A stretch of 55,281 bases of DNA from Rhodoferax sp. (GTDB taxonomy: Bacteria; Pseudomonadota; Gammaproteobacteria; Burkholderiales; Burkholderiaceae_C), in NCBI GenBank assembly GCA_030682475.1, contig JAUXOA010000031.1, forward strand, positions 1 to 55,281. The letters run 5' to 3'. A program made the translations under genes and the position numbers. Under the pieces are notes generated by a model. It saw nothing but the letters and a program-made list of their open reading frames with translations. It was not told where the DNA came from and did no database searches. Below, piece by piece: positions 46,432 through 54,613 of the stretch (position 1 is its first letter; every line of letters starts with the position of its first letter).

Positions 46432-46620
46432 TTGGAGACAGAGCTGGCGAACATCCAACATCCGACGATCAGTTGGGGACAGAGCTGGCGAACATCCAAC
46501 ATCCGACGATCAGTTGAGGACAGAGCTTGTTCACTTCGTGTAACTGCGGTCTGTCCCGCAAAGTTTTCGTTTGGTAACTGCGGTCTGTCCCGAAAAGGTT
46601 CAGGATGCGGTCTGTCCCAC
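46432..46620 (+). repeat. Dispersed GGACAG/CTGTCC repeat element, copy upstream of HNH gene
   Basis: Two nearly identical 41-bp units (46432 and 46473; TTGGnGACAGAGCTGGCGAA, then CATCCAACATCCGACGATCAG), a third shorter unit at 46514 (TTGAGGACAGAGCTTGTTCA), then three units ending in GCGGTCTGTCCC (around 46546-46620). This is the fullest of the copies; the others at 26896 and 54460 are in the opposite orientation. Confidence 0.88.
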
Positions 46621-46649
46621 AATGTTTCAGATATTCCAGGAGGCGTGTT

Positions 46650-47207
46650 TTGAAGGTTTTGAAGCTGTCAGCCCAGGGGTTGCCCCAATCGTGGATTTCG
46701 CTTGAGCAGGCGGTGATTCATTACGCCGCGGAGGAAGTGCGCTGGGAGGTGGGGGCGCAGGTTGCGGTGTTTCATGGCGGACACAACGCGATCAGCGGCG
46801 AGCAGTCGATCATCACGGTCAACAGCATCATCGGTACCAAGGGTGTGCCCAACATCAACCCTTTCAACCTCAAGCCCGGCTTGACCAACAGCAAGTTGTT
46901 CGCCCGTGACCGCAATGTCTGCGCTTATTGTGGCGACCTTTTCCATGAAGAAGACTTGACGCGCGAGCACATCATTCCGTTCGCGCAGAACGGCATCGAT
47001 AGCTGGATGAATGTGGTCACCTCATGCAGGCCTTGCAACCATCGCAAAAGCCATCGCACGCCCGAGCAGGCGAATATGCCGCTGCTGTATACCCCTTATG
47101 TGCCCAGCCTGTGGGAAGACTTCATTTTGCGCAACCGCCGCATTCTGGCCGACCAGATGGAATTTTTGATGGCGCATGTACCGAAGTCTTCCAGGCTCCT
47201 CGCCTGA
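46650..47207 (+). CDS. HNH endonuclease-family protein, 185 aa
   Basis: N-terminal 70 residues (VLKLSAQGLPQSWISLEQAV and on), then an HNH domain with zinc cysteines: CAYCGDLFHEEDLTREHIIP, then CRPCNHRKSHRT. The start is judged to be a TTG at 46650 (MKVLKLSAQ) with a perfect AGGAGG six bases before it; the upstream ATG would translate repeat sequence. Such stand-alone HNH proteins are common in this group; its target and role are unknown. Directly before prfB on the same strand, after the repeat element. Confidence 0.82.
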   Translation: MKVLKLSAQGLPQSWISLEQAVIHYAAEEVRWEVGAQVAVFHGGHNAISGEQSIITVNSIIGTKGVPNINPFNLKPGLTNSKLFARDRNVCAYCGDLFHEEDLTREHIIPFAQNGIDSWMNVVTSCRPCNHRKSHRTPEQANMPLLYTPYVPSLWEDFILRNRRILADQMEFLMAHVPKSSRLLA

Positions 47208-47275
47208 GACTGCCATTTATCGAAAGGTCATTGTTTGAGTGCGAAAATACACGGTTTTACAGAAATGAGCCTTAA

Positions 47276-48380
47276 ATGGAAGCCGAACGCATCAACCTCA
47301 TTGGTACCCAACTCGCCGATTTGAGCGCCCGCACCCTCGATTTACGGGGGTATCTTTGACTACCCTGCCAAATCTGAACGCCTGAGAACCGTCAACGCCT
47401 CGCTCGAAGACCCCACGGTCTGGAACGACCCCCAACGCGCCCAGGAGTTGGGCCGCGAGAAAAAAGCGCTGGACGGCGTGGTGCTCACGCTCGACACCCT
47501 CACTGCTGAGTTGGCCGACAACAGCGAGTTGTACGAGATGAGCAAAGCAGACGGCGACGAAGCCGGCCTGCTCACCATCGAGCTTGACACCGCCAAACTG
47601 GCAGCCACCATCGAAGGGCTGGAGTTCCGCCGCATGTTCAACAACCCGGCCGACCCGATGAATGCCTTTGTGGACATCCAGGCCGGCGCTGGCGGCACCG
47701 AGGCCTGCGACTGGGCCAGCATGTTGCTGCGCCAGTATGTGCGCTATGCCGAACGCAAGGGCTTTGCCGTCACGATTGAGGACGAGACGGCGGGCGACAC
47801 CGCGGGCATCAAGGGCGCCACCATCAAGGTCGAAGGCGAATATGCCTTCGGCCTGCTGCGAACCGAGACCGGGGTGCACCGGCTGGTACGCAAGTCGCCG
47901 TTTGACTCCTCGGGCGGCCGCCACACCTCGTTTGCCTCGGTGTTTGTTTACCCCGAGGTGGACGACTCGATCCAGATCGACATCAACCCGTCCGACGTGC
48001 GCACCGACACCTTCCGCGCCAGCGGCGCCGGTGGCCAGCACATCAACAAGACCGACTCGGCCGTGCGGCTGACGCACCTCCCCACCGGTATCGTGGTGCA
48101 GTGCCAGGACGGGCGCAGCCAGCATGGCAACCGCGACGTGGCCTGGAAGCGCCTGCGTTCGCGCCTGTACGACTTCGAGATGCGCAAGCGCCAGGAAGAG
48201 CAGCAAAAGCTGGAAGACTCCAAGACCGATGTCGGTTGGGGCCACCAGATCCGATCCTATGTGCTGGACAACAGCCGCATCAAGGACTTGCGTACCAACT
48301 ACGAGACCTCGGCGACCCAGAAGGTGCTCGACGGCGACCTGGATCAGTTCATTGAAGCCTCGTTGAAGCAAGGCGTGTAA
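47276..48380 (+). CDS. prfB: Peptide chain release factor 2 (programmed +1 frameshift)
   Basis: Reads UAA/UGA stops. Frame 0 runs from the ATG at 47276 to an in-frame TGA at 47357-47359 (codon 28); ribosomes shift +1 at CTT and go on from GAC at 47358 to 48380, giving 367 residues. The release motif GGQ ([15 protein letters not shown]) and the SPF recognition motif ([15 protein letters not shown]) are intact. The frameshift site CGGGGGTATCTTTGAC is the classic one. The true start is upstream of where the shifted frame first shows an ATG (47448). Confidence 0.97.
47344..47360 (+). promoter_or_regulatory. prfB programmed +1 frameshift site
   Basis: Internal Shine-Dalgarno-like GGGGG, then TAT CTT TGA C. 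Low RF2 lets the ribosome slip one base at CTT and read GAC, so RF2 limits its own synthesis. Confidence 0.95.
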
Positions 48381-48403
48381 TGACCCGTTCTTGATCTCCC
48401 CCA

Positions 48404-48420
48404 CCGGCGCCGGGCGCCGG
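48404..48420. repeat. Short GC hairpin after prfB
   Basis: CCGGCGC-cgg-GCGCCGG, 24 bp past the prfB stop and about 70 bp before pepN. No T-tract, so a weak terminator candidate only. Confidence 0.4.
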
Positions 48421-48488
48421 ACCGCCTGTGTTCGCCTGCAGACACGGGCACGTTGACCTGATAAATACAAAGTTTCTGGAGAACCTGC

Positions 48489-51260
48489 ATGTTGCAACTT
48501 CGTGATGGACACGGCCCGGCCACGGTGATTCGCCGCGCCGACTACTCGCCCCCGGCGTTCTGGATTGACACCGTCAAACTGACTTTTGACTTGGACCCGG
48601 CCAAGACCCGCGTTTTGAACAAGATGACGCTGCGCCGCAACCCGGACGTCGAGGCACAGCCCCTAAAGCTCGACGGCGAAGAACTCAACCTGGCGCGCGT
48701 GCTGGTCAACGGCCAGGGGGCCTCATTCAAGATGGAAGGCACGCAACTGGTGCTGGACAACCTGCCGCTGGAGGGTGCGTTCGAGCTGGAGGTCTTCACC
48801 ACCTGCGCCCCGGCCAAGAACACCAAGCTGACAGGCCTGTACGTCAGCAACGATTCCTTCTTTACCCAGTGCGAGGCCGAAGGCTTTCGCCGCATCACCT
48901 ATTTCCTGGACCGGCCTGATGTGATGGCCAGTTTTACGGTGACGCTGCGCGCTGACCAGCAGAAGTATCCGGTGCTGCTCTGCAACGGCAACCTGGTGGC
49001 CTCTGGCGCACTGGAAGGCGCGGGCAACGAAGGCCGCCACTTTGCAACCTGGGTCGATCCGCATAAAAAGCCGTGCTACCTGTTCGCTCTGGTGGCCGGC
49101 CAGTTGGTGTGCCGCGAGCAGCGCATCACCTCGCGCGCCGGCAAAGACCATTTGCTGCAGGTCTATGTGCGCCCCGGCGATCTGGAAAAAACCGAACACG
49201 CCATGAATTCGCTGCTGGCCTCGGTGGTGTGGGACGAAGCCCGCTTTGGCCTCGCCCTCGATCTGGAGCGCTTCATGATCGTCGCCACCAGCGACTTCAA
49301 CATGGGCGCTATGGAAAACAAGGGCCTCAACATCTTCAACACCAAATACGTGTTGGCGAACCAGGCCACTGCCACCGATGCGGACTACGCCAACATCGAG
49401 AGCGTGGTCGGCCACGAGTATTTCCACAACTGGACCGGCAACCGCGTTACCTGCCGCGACTGGTTCCAACTCAGTCTGAAAGAAGGACTGACCGTGTTCC
49501 GCGACCAGGAATTCAGCATGGACCTGTGCAGCGACGCATCGGCCCGCGCGGTGAAGCGCATCGAAGACGTGCGCCTGCTGCGTACCGCCCAGTTCCCGGA
49601 AGACGCCGGCCCGATGGCGCACCCGGTGCGACCCGACAGCTACATCGAGATCAACAACTTCTACACCGTCACTATTTACGAAAAAGGTGCCGAGCTGGTG
49701 CGCATGATGCAAACCCTGGTGGCCAGCTCAAACGACCCGATGGGTCGGGCCGGTTTTGCCAAGGGAATGACGCTGTACTTCGCCCGCCACGACGGCCAGG
49801 CCGTGACCTGCGACGATTTCTCGCAAGCGATTGCTGACGCCAACCCCGACTCGGATCTGGCACGCCTGTTGCCGCAATTCAAACGCTGGTACAGCCAGGC
49901 CGGCACGCCCCGGCTGCAGGCCTCGGGTCATTACGATGCAGCAGCACGCAGCTACACCTTGAACTTCAGCCAGAGCTGCGCCGCCACGCCCGGCCAGTTA
50001 GTCAAAGAGCCTTTTGTAATTCCCGTCAGTCTGGGACTGGTCGGCAGCAACGGTGCTGCGCTGCCTCTGCAGGTGCAAGGCAGCACGGCCAGCGTCGCTG
50101 ACAGCCACCTGTTTGTCATGACGGGCCAGAGTGAATCCGTCACCTTTGTCAACGTGGATGAGGCGCCGGTGCCCTCCATCCTGCGCGGTTTTACCGCCCC
50201 GGTGTTGCTGGATTTTGACTACACCGATGCCCAGTTGTTGACCCTGTTGGCCTTCGATACCGATCCATTCAACCGCTGGGACGCCGGGCAACGGCTGGCC
50301 CTCAGGCGTGCCACGCAACTGATTGCCAGTCATGGCGGACTTGACCCGCAATCCAGCCCTGCACTTGACGCTCCCTACATCGAGGCCATGCGCAGCGTGC
50401 TACGCTCTTCCGAGCTGGATGCGGCATTCAAGGAACTGGTGCTTACCCTGCCGTCCGAGACCTACATCGCCGAGCAACTCGACGTGGTCGATCCGCAGCG
50501 CATTCATGCGGTGCGCGAAGCCATGCGGACCCAACTGGCAGAGGCCCTGGCACCCGACTGGCAATGGGCACTTGAGACCCACAGCGACAACGGCGGCTAC
50601 CAGCCTGATGCCATGTCAGCGGGCCGCCGTGCGCTGGCGGGCATGGCGCTGGGGCAGTTGTGCCTGGCCGCGCGTGATCCTTCGATGGAACTCAGGACAG
50701 GCGGCTCAGGACAGGCTTCGGTGTGGCCGGGCAAGGCCTACCAGCGCTTCAAGGATGCCGGCAACATGACCGACTGCGGCAACGCGCTGTCGGCGCTGCT
50801 GGGCTGCGGCCACGCGCTGGCAGTACCGGCGCTGGCGCGCTTTTACAGCCAGTTCAAAAACGAAGAACTGGCGCTCGACAAATGGTTTGCCCTGCAAGCC
50901 GGCGCCTGTGACCGGGGCGGCCAGGTGCTGCCGGTGGTGCGCCAGTTGATGACGCACCCCGACTTCCACCTGCGCAACCCGAACCGGGCGCGCAGCGTCA
51001 TCTTCAGTTTTTGTAACGCCAATCCTGGCGCGTTCCATCGCACGGATGCGGCCGGCTATGTGTTCTGGAGCGATCGGGTGATGGAGCTCGACAACCTCAA
51101 CCCGCAGGTGGCCGCCCGATTGGCGCGCGCACTGGACCGCTGGAAAAAGCTGGCCGAGCCCTACCGCAGCGCCGCCCGCGAGGCCATCGCACGAGTCGCG
51201 GCTAAAACCGATTTGAGCAAAGACACCCATGAGGTCGTGTCGCGTGCGCTGAGTGATTAA
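48489..51260 (+). CDS. pepN: Aminopeptidase N
   Basis: 923-residue M1-family zinc metallopeptidase that trims N-terminal residues from peptides in the cytoplasm. GAMEN motif as MGAMENKGLNIFN, zinc site HEYFHNWTGNRVTCRDWFQ with the third ligand Glu in LKEGLTVFRDQ, and the catalytic Tyr region ending TVTIYEKGAELVRMM. N-terminal saddle and long helical C-terminal domains complete the normal length. Own leader of about 100 bp. Confidence 0.97.
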   Translation: MLQLRDGHGPATVIRRADYSPPAFWIDTVKLTFDLDPAKTRVLNKMTLRRNPDVEAQPLKLDGEELNLARVLVNGQGASFKMEGTQLVLDNLPLEGAFELEVFTTCAPAKNTKLTGLYVSNDSFFTQCEAEGFRRITYFLDRPDVMASFTVTLRADQQKYPVLLCNGNLVASGALEGAGNEGRHFATWVDPHKKPCYLFALVAGQLVCREQRITSRAGKDHLLQVYVRPGDLEKTEHAMNSLLASVVWDEARFGLALDLERFMIVATSDFNMGAMENKGLNIFNTKYVLANQATATDADYANIESVVGHEYFHNWTGNRVTCRDWFQLSLKEGLTVFRDQEFSMDLCSDASARAVKRIEDVRLLRTAQFPEDAGPMAHPVRPDSYIEINNFYTVTIYEKGAELVRMMQTLVASSNDPMGRAGFAKGMTLYFARHDGQAVTCDDFSQAIADANPDSDLARLLPQFKRWYSQAGTPRLQASGHYDAAARSYTLNFSQSCAATPGQLVKEPFVIPVSLGLVGSNGAALPLQVQGSTASVADSHLFVMTGQSESVTFVNVDEAPVPSILRGFTAPVLLDFDYTDAQLLTLLAFDTDPFNRWDAGQRLALRRATQLIASHGGLDPQSSPALDAPYIEAMRSVLRSSELDAAFKELVLTLPSETYIAEQLDVVDPQRIHAVREAMRTQLAEALAPDWQWALETHSDNGGYQPDAMSAGRRALAGMALGQLCLAARDPSMELRTGGSGQASVWPGKAYQRFKDAGNMTDCGNALSALLGCGHALAVPALARFYSQFKNEELALDKWFALQAGACDRGGQVLPVVRQLMTHPDFHLRNPNRARSVIFSFCNANPGAFHRTDAAGYVFWSDRVMELDNLNPQVAARLARALDRWKKLAEPYRSAAREAIARVAAKTDLSKDTHEVVSRALSD

Positions 51261-51302
51261 TCAAACGTGTAACATCCAAAATCAACCTTTTAAGGAAACA
51301 AC

Positions 51303-52559
51303 ATGGTCAGGAAAAATGCTTTTTACGCGCAATCGGGCGGTGTCACCGCCGTCATCAATGCATCGGCTTGCGGCGTGATCGAAACCGCGCGCGCGCACAA
51401 AGACAAGATGGGCAAGGTCTATGCCGGGCGCAACGGCATTATTGGCGCGTTGACCGAGGATTTGATCGACACCACCAAGGAATCTGCGGCCGCTATTGGC
51501 CTGCTGCGATACACACCGGCGGGCGCCTTCGGCTCATGCCGTTTCAAACTCAAATCGCTGGAGACCAACAAGCGCGAATACGAGCGCTTGATCGCGGTCT
51601 TCAAGGCGCACAACATTGGCTATTTTTTCTACAACGGCGGCGGCGATTCGGCCGACACCTGCTACAAGGTGAGTCAGTTGTCGCAAAGCATGGGCTACCC
51701 GCTCCAGGCCATCCATATCCCGAAGACGGTGGACAACGACCTGCCCATCACCGATTGCTGCCCGGGCTTTGGCTCGGTGGCCAAGTACGTGGCCGTCTCC
51801 ACCCTCGAAGCCTCGTTCGATGTGCGCTCCATGGCCAAAACATCGACCAAGGTTTTTGTCCTTGAAGTCATGGGCCGACACGCGGGCTGGATCGCCGCCG
51901 CCGGTGGCCTGGTGGAAGACTACGGGATCCCGGTCGTGGTGCTGTTCCCCGAGATCGTGTTCGACCAAAGCAAATTTCTCGCCCGCGTGGACGCGCTGGT
52001 CAAGTCGCACGGCTACTGCACCGTTGTGGTGTCCGAGGGCTGCCACTACCCGGACGGCAGATTTCTCGCCGAACAGGGCACGCGCGATGCCTTTGGCCAC
52101 GCGCAACTGGGCGGTGCCGCGCCGGTGGTAGCCAACATGATCAAACAGGCGCTGGGCCACAAATTCCACTGGGCGGTGGCCGACTACCTGCAGCGCGCGG
52201 CGCGCCACATCGCCTCCAGGACCGACGTCAAGCAGGCCTATGAGCTGGGCAAGAAGGCGGTGCAACTCGTGCTCAAGGGCCACAACGCCGTCATGCCCAC
52301 GATTGACCGCATCAGCGACGCGCCCTACAAATACAAGATCGGCATGGCGCCGCTGTCCAAGGTGGCGAACGTCGAAAAGTTCATGCCACGCAACTTCATC
52401 ACCGAAGACGGCTTCGGCATCACCGCGCCCTGCAAGCGCTACCTGCTGCCGCTGATCCAGGGCGAGGATTATCCGAAATACAAGGATGGCTTGCCGGTTT
52501 ATGCAACGCTGAAGAATCTGCCAGTAGCGAAAAAGCTGCCGCCGTTTGAGTTGCAATAA
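51303..52559 (+). CDS. Pyrophosphate-type 6-phosphofructokinase
   Basis: 418 residues. FYAQSGGVTAVINASACGVI at the N-terminus, GGGDSADTCYKVSQ in the phosphoryl-donor site, PKTVDNDLPITDCCPGFGSV, and MGRHAGWIA. The TVDND and the donor-site pattern point to PPi-dependent PFK rather than the ATP form, which is family-based inference. AAGGAAACAACATG gives a clear ribosome site. Follows pepN by 42 bp. Confidence 0.92.
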   Translation: MVRKNAFYAQSGGVTAVINASACGVIETARAHKDKMGKVYAGRNGIIGALTEDLIDTTKESAAAIGLLRYTPAGAFGSCRFKLKSLETNKREYERLIAVFKAHNIGYFFYNGGGDSADTCYKVSQLSQSMGYPLQAIHIPKTVDNDLPITDCCPGFGSVAKYVAVSTLEASFDVRSMAKTSTKVFVLEVMGRHAGWIAAAGGLVEDYGIPVVVLFPEIVFDQSKFLARVDALVKSHGYCTVVVSEGCHYPDGRFLAEQGTRDAFGHAQLGGAAPVVANMIKQALGHKFHWAVADYLQRAARHIASRTDVKQAYELGKKAVQLVLKGHNAVMPTIDRISDAPYKYKIGMAPLSKVANVEKFMPRNFITEDGFGITAPCKRYLLPLIQGEDYPKYKDGLPVYATLKNLPVAKKLPPFELQ

Positions 52560-52668
52560 CAACCAAAACCGCCAAGCGTAGCAGCGTGCTACCAGGCTCC
52601 AAAAACGAGGTGGAGCGGGTGAGCAGCTACCCTGCCAAGCTATAATCACCGGCTGTATTTCAGAAAAA
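52560..52668. other. pfk-tRNA spacer with tRNA promoter
   Basis: 109 bp. GCTATAATCACCGG at 52639-52652 gives a perfect TATAAT (52641-52646) about 22 bp before the truncated tRNA; its likely -35 falls within GTGAGCAGCTACCC. The same GCTATAATnnCCG string precedes the intact tRNA at 53580. Confidence 0.6.
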
Positions 52669-52707
52669 GCCGGTGTAGCTCAGTCGGTAGAGCAGCTCAT
52701 TCGTAAT
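52669..52707 (+). pseudogene. 5' half of tRNA-Thr(CGU), disrupted
   Basis: GCCGGTG-TA-GCTC-AGTCGGTA-GAGC-A-GCTCA-TTCGTAA-T: acceptor 5' strand, D arm, anticodon stem 5' strand and loop with CGT, then the sequence departs (CAGCTTCC in place of GAGAAGG). Variable loop, T arm and acceptor 3' strand are absent from the next 900 bp, where the only tRNA 3' half ends AAGCGGC, which cannot pair with GCCGGTG. Reads as the native tRNA gene cut by an integration or deletion. Confidence 0.85.
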
Positions 52708-52811
52708 CAGCTTCCAACGACACAATAAATCATTTAAGTAGTTGATTTATATGAATTTTTTGCTGATTTGACTTGTATATAAATCACTATACAATTTATT
52801 GAGTGCAAAAA

Positions 52812-53633
52812 ATGAAGCCCAAATCTGTCAAGCGTGAAGCGACTGTCCCAATCCCTTCGACTATCGAGAAAATTCGAGGCTTTAACACGCTGACCATCTA
52901 CAAAATGGAAGCGTCGAAGTTCTACTATGTGAGGTACTTCGAAGACGGAAAAATCAGTTGTCGCAGCACAAAAACAGAGGATCGCAGCGAAGCATTGAAG
53001 TTCGCTGAAAATTTCTTTGTCGAACTCAAATCCAAGAAGCTGAACAACTTGCCACTGACGAAGAAAAGTGGCTTTTCTGTTTGCGCTTGGGGGCTGTTGA
53101 AAGAAAACGAAGCGCGTGTGGCACGCAAAGAAATTGCCGCGCGAAAAATTCGTGATGACCGTCATCGATTGAACAATGACATCGTGCCATTCTTCAAAAA
53201 ATACGAAGCTCACGAAGTCGATTATCGCGTCATAAATGAGTACCTAGCACAGCTCAATACCGAAGACCGCGAGCTGAGCGTTTCATCGCTCAAAGTTCAA
53301 CTGTCGCACATCAAGACCATTTTGAAGTTTGCACAGCGAATGAACATCATTAGCACTCTGCCCGCGGATCCATCGCTCAAGACCATCGACACGCCGCGCT
53401 CGTGGTTCTCATCGGTTGAATACAACAAGCTTCACAACACGGCTTTGGCAAACATTGGGAAGGTCAAGAAAGTTTTCAGCTTTGATGAAAAAACTCAGAC
53501 GCAAAAACCGCTGCGAAACATTGTGATGACGCAAGAGCTTTACGACATGACACTGCACCGTCAAACTGACATCAGTATTGCTATAATTGCCGAGTGCCGC
53601 TTTAGCTCATTTGGTAGAGCAGCTCCTTCGTAA
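52812..53633 (+). pseudogene. Truncated tyrosine-recombinase (integrase)-like gene
   Basis: 273 codons from the ATG at 52812 (a GTG is three codons earlier). Lys-rich; an N-terminal arm-binding-like region (FYYVRYFEDGKISCRSTKTE), then a SAM-like core-binding domain (about 85-200: LNNDIVPFFKKYEAHEVDYR, VSSLKVQLSHIKTILKFAQR). The catalytic domain starts (RNIVMTQELYDMTL) but ends at once: the frame runs into the tRNA-Thr gene and stops at the TAA in its anticodon loop, so the R...HxxR...Y residues are all missing. Base use is AT-richer than the neighbours, in line with foreign origin. Integrase identity is inference from layout and fold. Confidence 0.7.
53579..53587 (+). promoter_or_regulatory. 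Extended -10 promoter for tRNA-Thr
   Basis: TGCTATAAT: perfect TATAAT with the TGn extension, 8 bp before the first tRNA base. No good -35 at 17 bp. It lies inside the 3' end of the truncated integrase frame. Confidence 0.65.
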
Positions 53634-53671
53634 GGAGAAGGTGGACAGTTCGATTCCGTCAAGCGGCACCA
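53596..53671 (+). tRNA. tRNA-Thr(CGU)
   Basis: 76 nt folding as a full cloverleaf: acceptor GCCGCTT/AAGCGGC, D arm GCTC/GAGC, anticodon arm GCTCC-TTCGTAA-GGAGA (anticodon CGT), variable loop AGGTG, T arm GACAG-TTCGATT-CCGTC (one A-C mismatch), discriminator A and encoded CCA. It shares GGTAGAGCAGCTC and TTCGTAA with the half gene at 52669 but has different acceptor and T-arm sequence, so it is not the missing partner but a separate, replacement-like tRNA. Decodes ACG. Confidence 0.93.
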
Positions 53672-53680
53672 TCAGTTATA

Positions 53681-53706
53681 AAAAAAGCGGCTATGCCGCT
53701 TTTTTA
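53681..53706 (+). terminator. Rho-independent terminator after tRNA-Thr
   Basis: AAAAAAGCGGC-tat-GCCGCTTTTTT, 10 bp after the CCA. A-tract and T-tract on both sides, so it could work in both directions. Confidence 0.92.
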
Positions 53707-53921
53707 TCGCCTTGAAAATCCAACTTCGTTAAAACAGACGCGCCATCAACGACATGGTCGCTGACGCTCACCAAAATCAAGCCTACAAGCGTTTAGAGCG
53801 TGGCTGCTGTAGTGTCGCTGCTGTGCAGTTCAGAGAATCGCTGTAGGGGGCTTTGTGGGGGCTTGCTTTGAATTATCCAAAGCAGTCCAAGTGTATAAGT
53901 GATTGATTTATAAGGATTCTT
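53707..53921. other. Spacer to msrA, right end of the integrated element
   Basis: 215 bp without a gene. TAAGTGATTGATTTATAAGGA at 53896-53916 resembles TAAGTAGTTGATTTATATGAA at 52735-52755 (17 of 21), a possible pair of element-end repeats. TAAGGA here also serves as the msrA ribosome site. Confidence 0.45.
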
Positions 53922-54452
53922 ATGAGTGAAACGATTGTTTTAGGTGGAGGCTGTTTTTGGTGCACCGAGGCGGTCTTCGTGAGCGTCATGGGCATCAGCG
54001 ACGTTGAAAGCGGGTATGCCAATGGACACACGGTAAAACCCAGCTACGAGCAGGTCTGCAGTGGTGACACCGGCCACAACGAGGTGGTCAAGTTGGTATT
54101 TGATCCGGCACAGGTCAGTGCGCGCGAGATTCTGGAGATTTTCTTTCTCATTCATGACCCCACCACGCTGAACCGCCAGGGCCATGACAGCGGCACGCAA
54201 TACCGCAGCGGCATTTATTTTTCGACCCCTGAGCAGCAACAAGTCGCCAGCGACATCATTCGGGAGATGGGCCAGAGCGGTGTCTACAGCCGCCCCCTCG
54301 TCACCGAAGTGCTGCCTCTGGCCAACTACTGGCCGGCCGAGGATTATCACCAGGATTTTTTCGAAAAAAATCCTGGCCAGGGCTACTGCGTTGCGGTGGC
54401 CGCGCCCAAGGTGGCCAAGTTTCGCAAGACTTTTGCGCGGCTGGCCAAGTGA
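53922..54452 (+). CDS. msrA: Peptide methionine sulfoxide reductase MsrA
   Basis: 176 residues, reduces methionine-S-sulfoxide. Catalytic GGCFWCTEAVF near the start, GHNEVVKLVFDPAQ, HDPTTLNRQGHDSGTQYRSG, and YHQDFF with the recycling Cys in GQGYCVAV. AAGGA precedes the ATG. Just right of the integrated element. Confidence 0.97.
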   Translation: MSETIVLGGGCFWCTEAVFVSVMGISDVESGYANGHTVKPSYEQVCSGDTGHNEVVKLVFDPAQVSAREILEIFFLIHDPTTLNRQGHDSGTQYRSGIYFSTPEQQQVASDIIREMGQSGVYSRPLVTEVLPLANYWPAEDYHQDFFEKNPGQGYCVAVAAPKVAKFRKTFARLAK

Positions 54453-54459
54453 GAACTTG

Positions 54460-54613
54460 TGGGACAGACCGAATTTTGATACTTTGCGGGACAGACCGCA
54501 GCTACAAACGAAATGATTTGCGGGACAGCCCGTAGTTACGCGCAGCGAACAAGCTCTGTCCCCAACCGTTCGTCGGATGTTTGCTGTTTGCCAGCTCTGT
54601 CCTCAACTGATTA
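54460..54613 (-). repeat. Dispersed GGACAG/CTGTCC repeat element, copy between msrA and EamA gene
   Basis: Three GGGACAGnCCGnA units (54460, 54488, 54521) followed by AACAAGCTCTGTCCCCAACC, CGTCGGATGTTTG and GCCAGCTCTGTCCTCAACTG, then ATTAA. The terminal TTA is the stop codon of the EamA gene, just as the cheZ copy supplies that stop. Confidence 0.88.

Larger units (their letters stand above)
46284..46649. other. ribF-HNH intergenic region
   Basis: 366 bp between divergent genes. From left: about 90 bp likely holding the ribF promoter, a 12-bp-arm hairpin (46373-46403), a short linker, the dispersed repeat element (46432-46620) and a strong ribosome site for the HNH gene (AGGAGG, 46638-46643). 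No other gene seen. Confidence 0.6.

Noticed and set aside
46432..46620. CRISPR-like array
   Set aside because: The units are adjacent or separated by short, related sequence; there are no unique spacers and no cas genes.
46284..46622. N-terminal extension of RibF
   Set aside because: The extra codons translate the dispersed repeat (RDRPQL-like peptides); the RibF family starts at MNVFRG.
47298..48512. 404-codon minus-strand frame
   Set aside because: Antisense to prfB, including the GGQ region; no recognisable domain.
52669..52744. Functional tRNA-Thr at 52669
   Set aside because: After the anticodon loop no anticodon-stem, T-arm or acceptor complement follows; it cannot fold.
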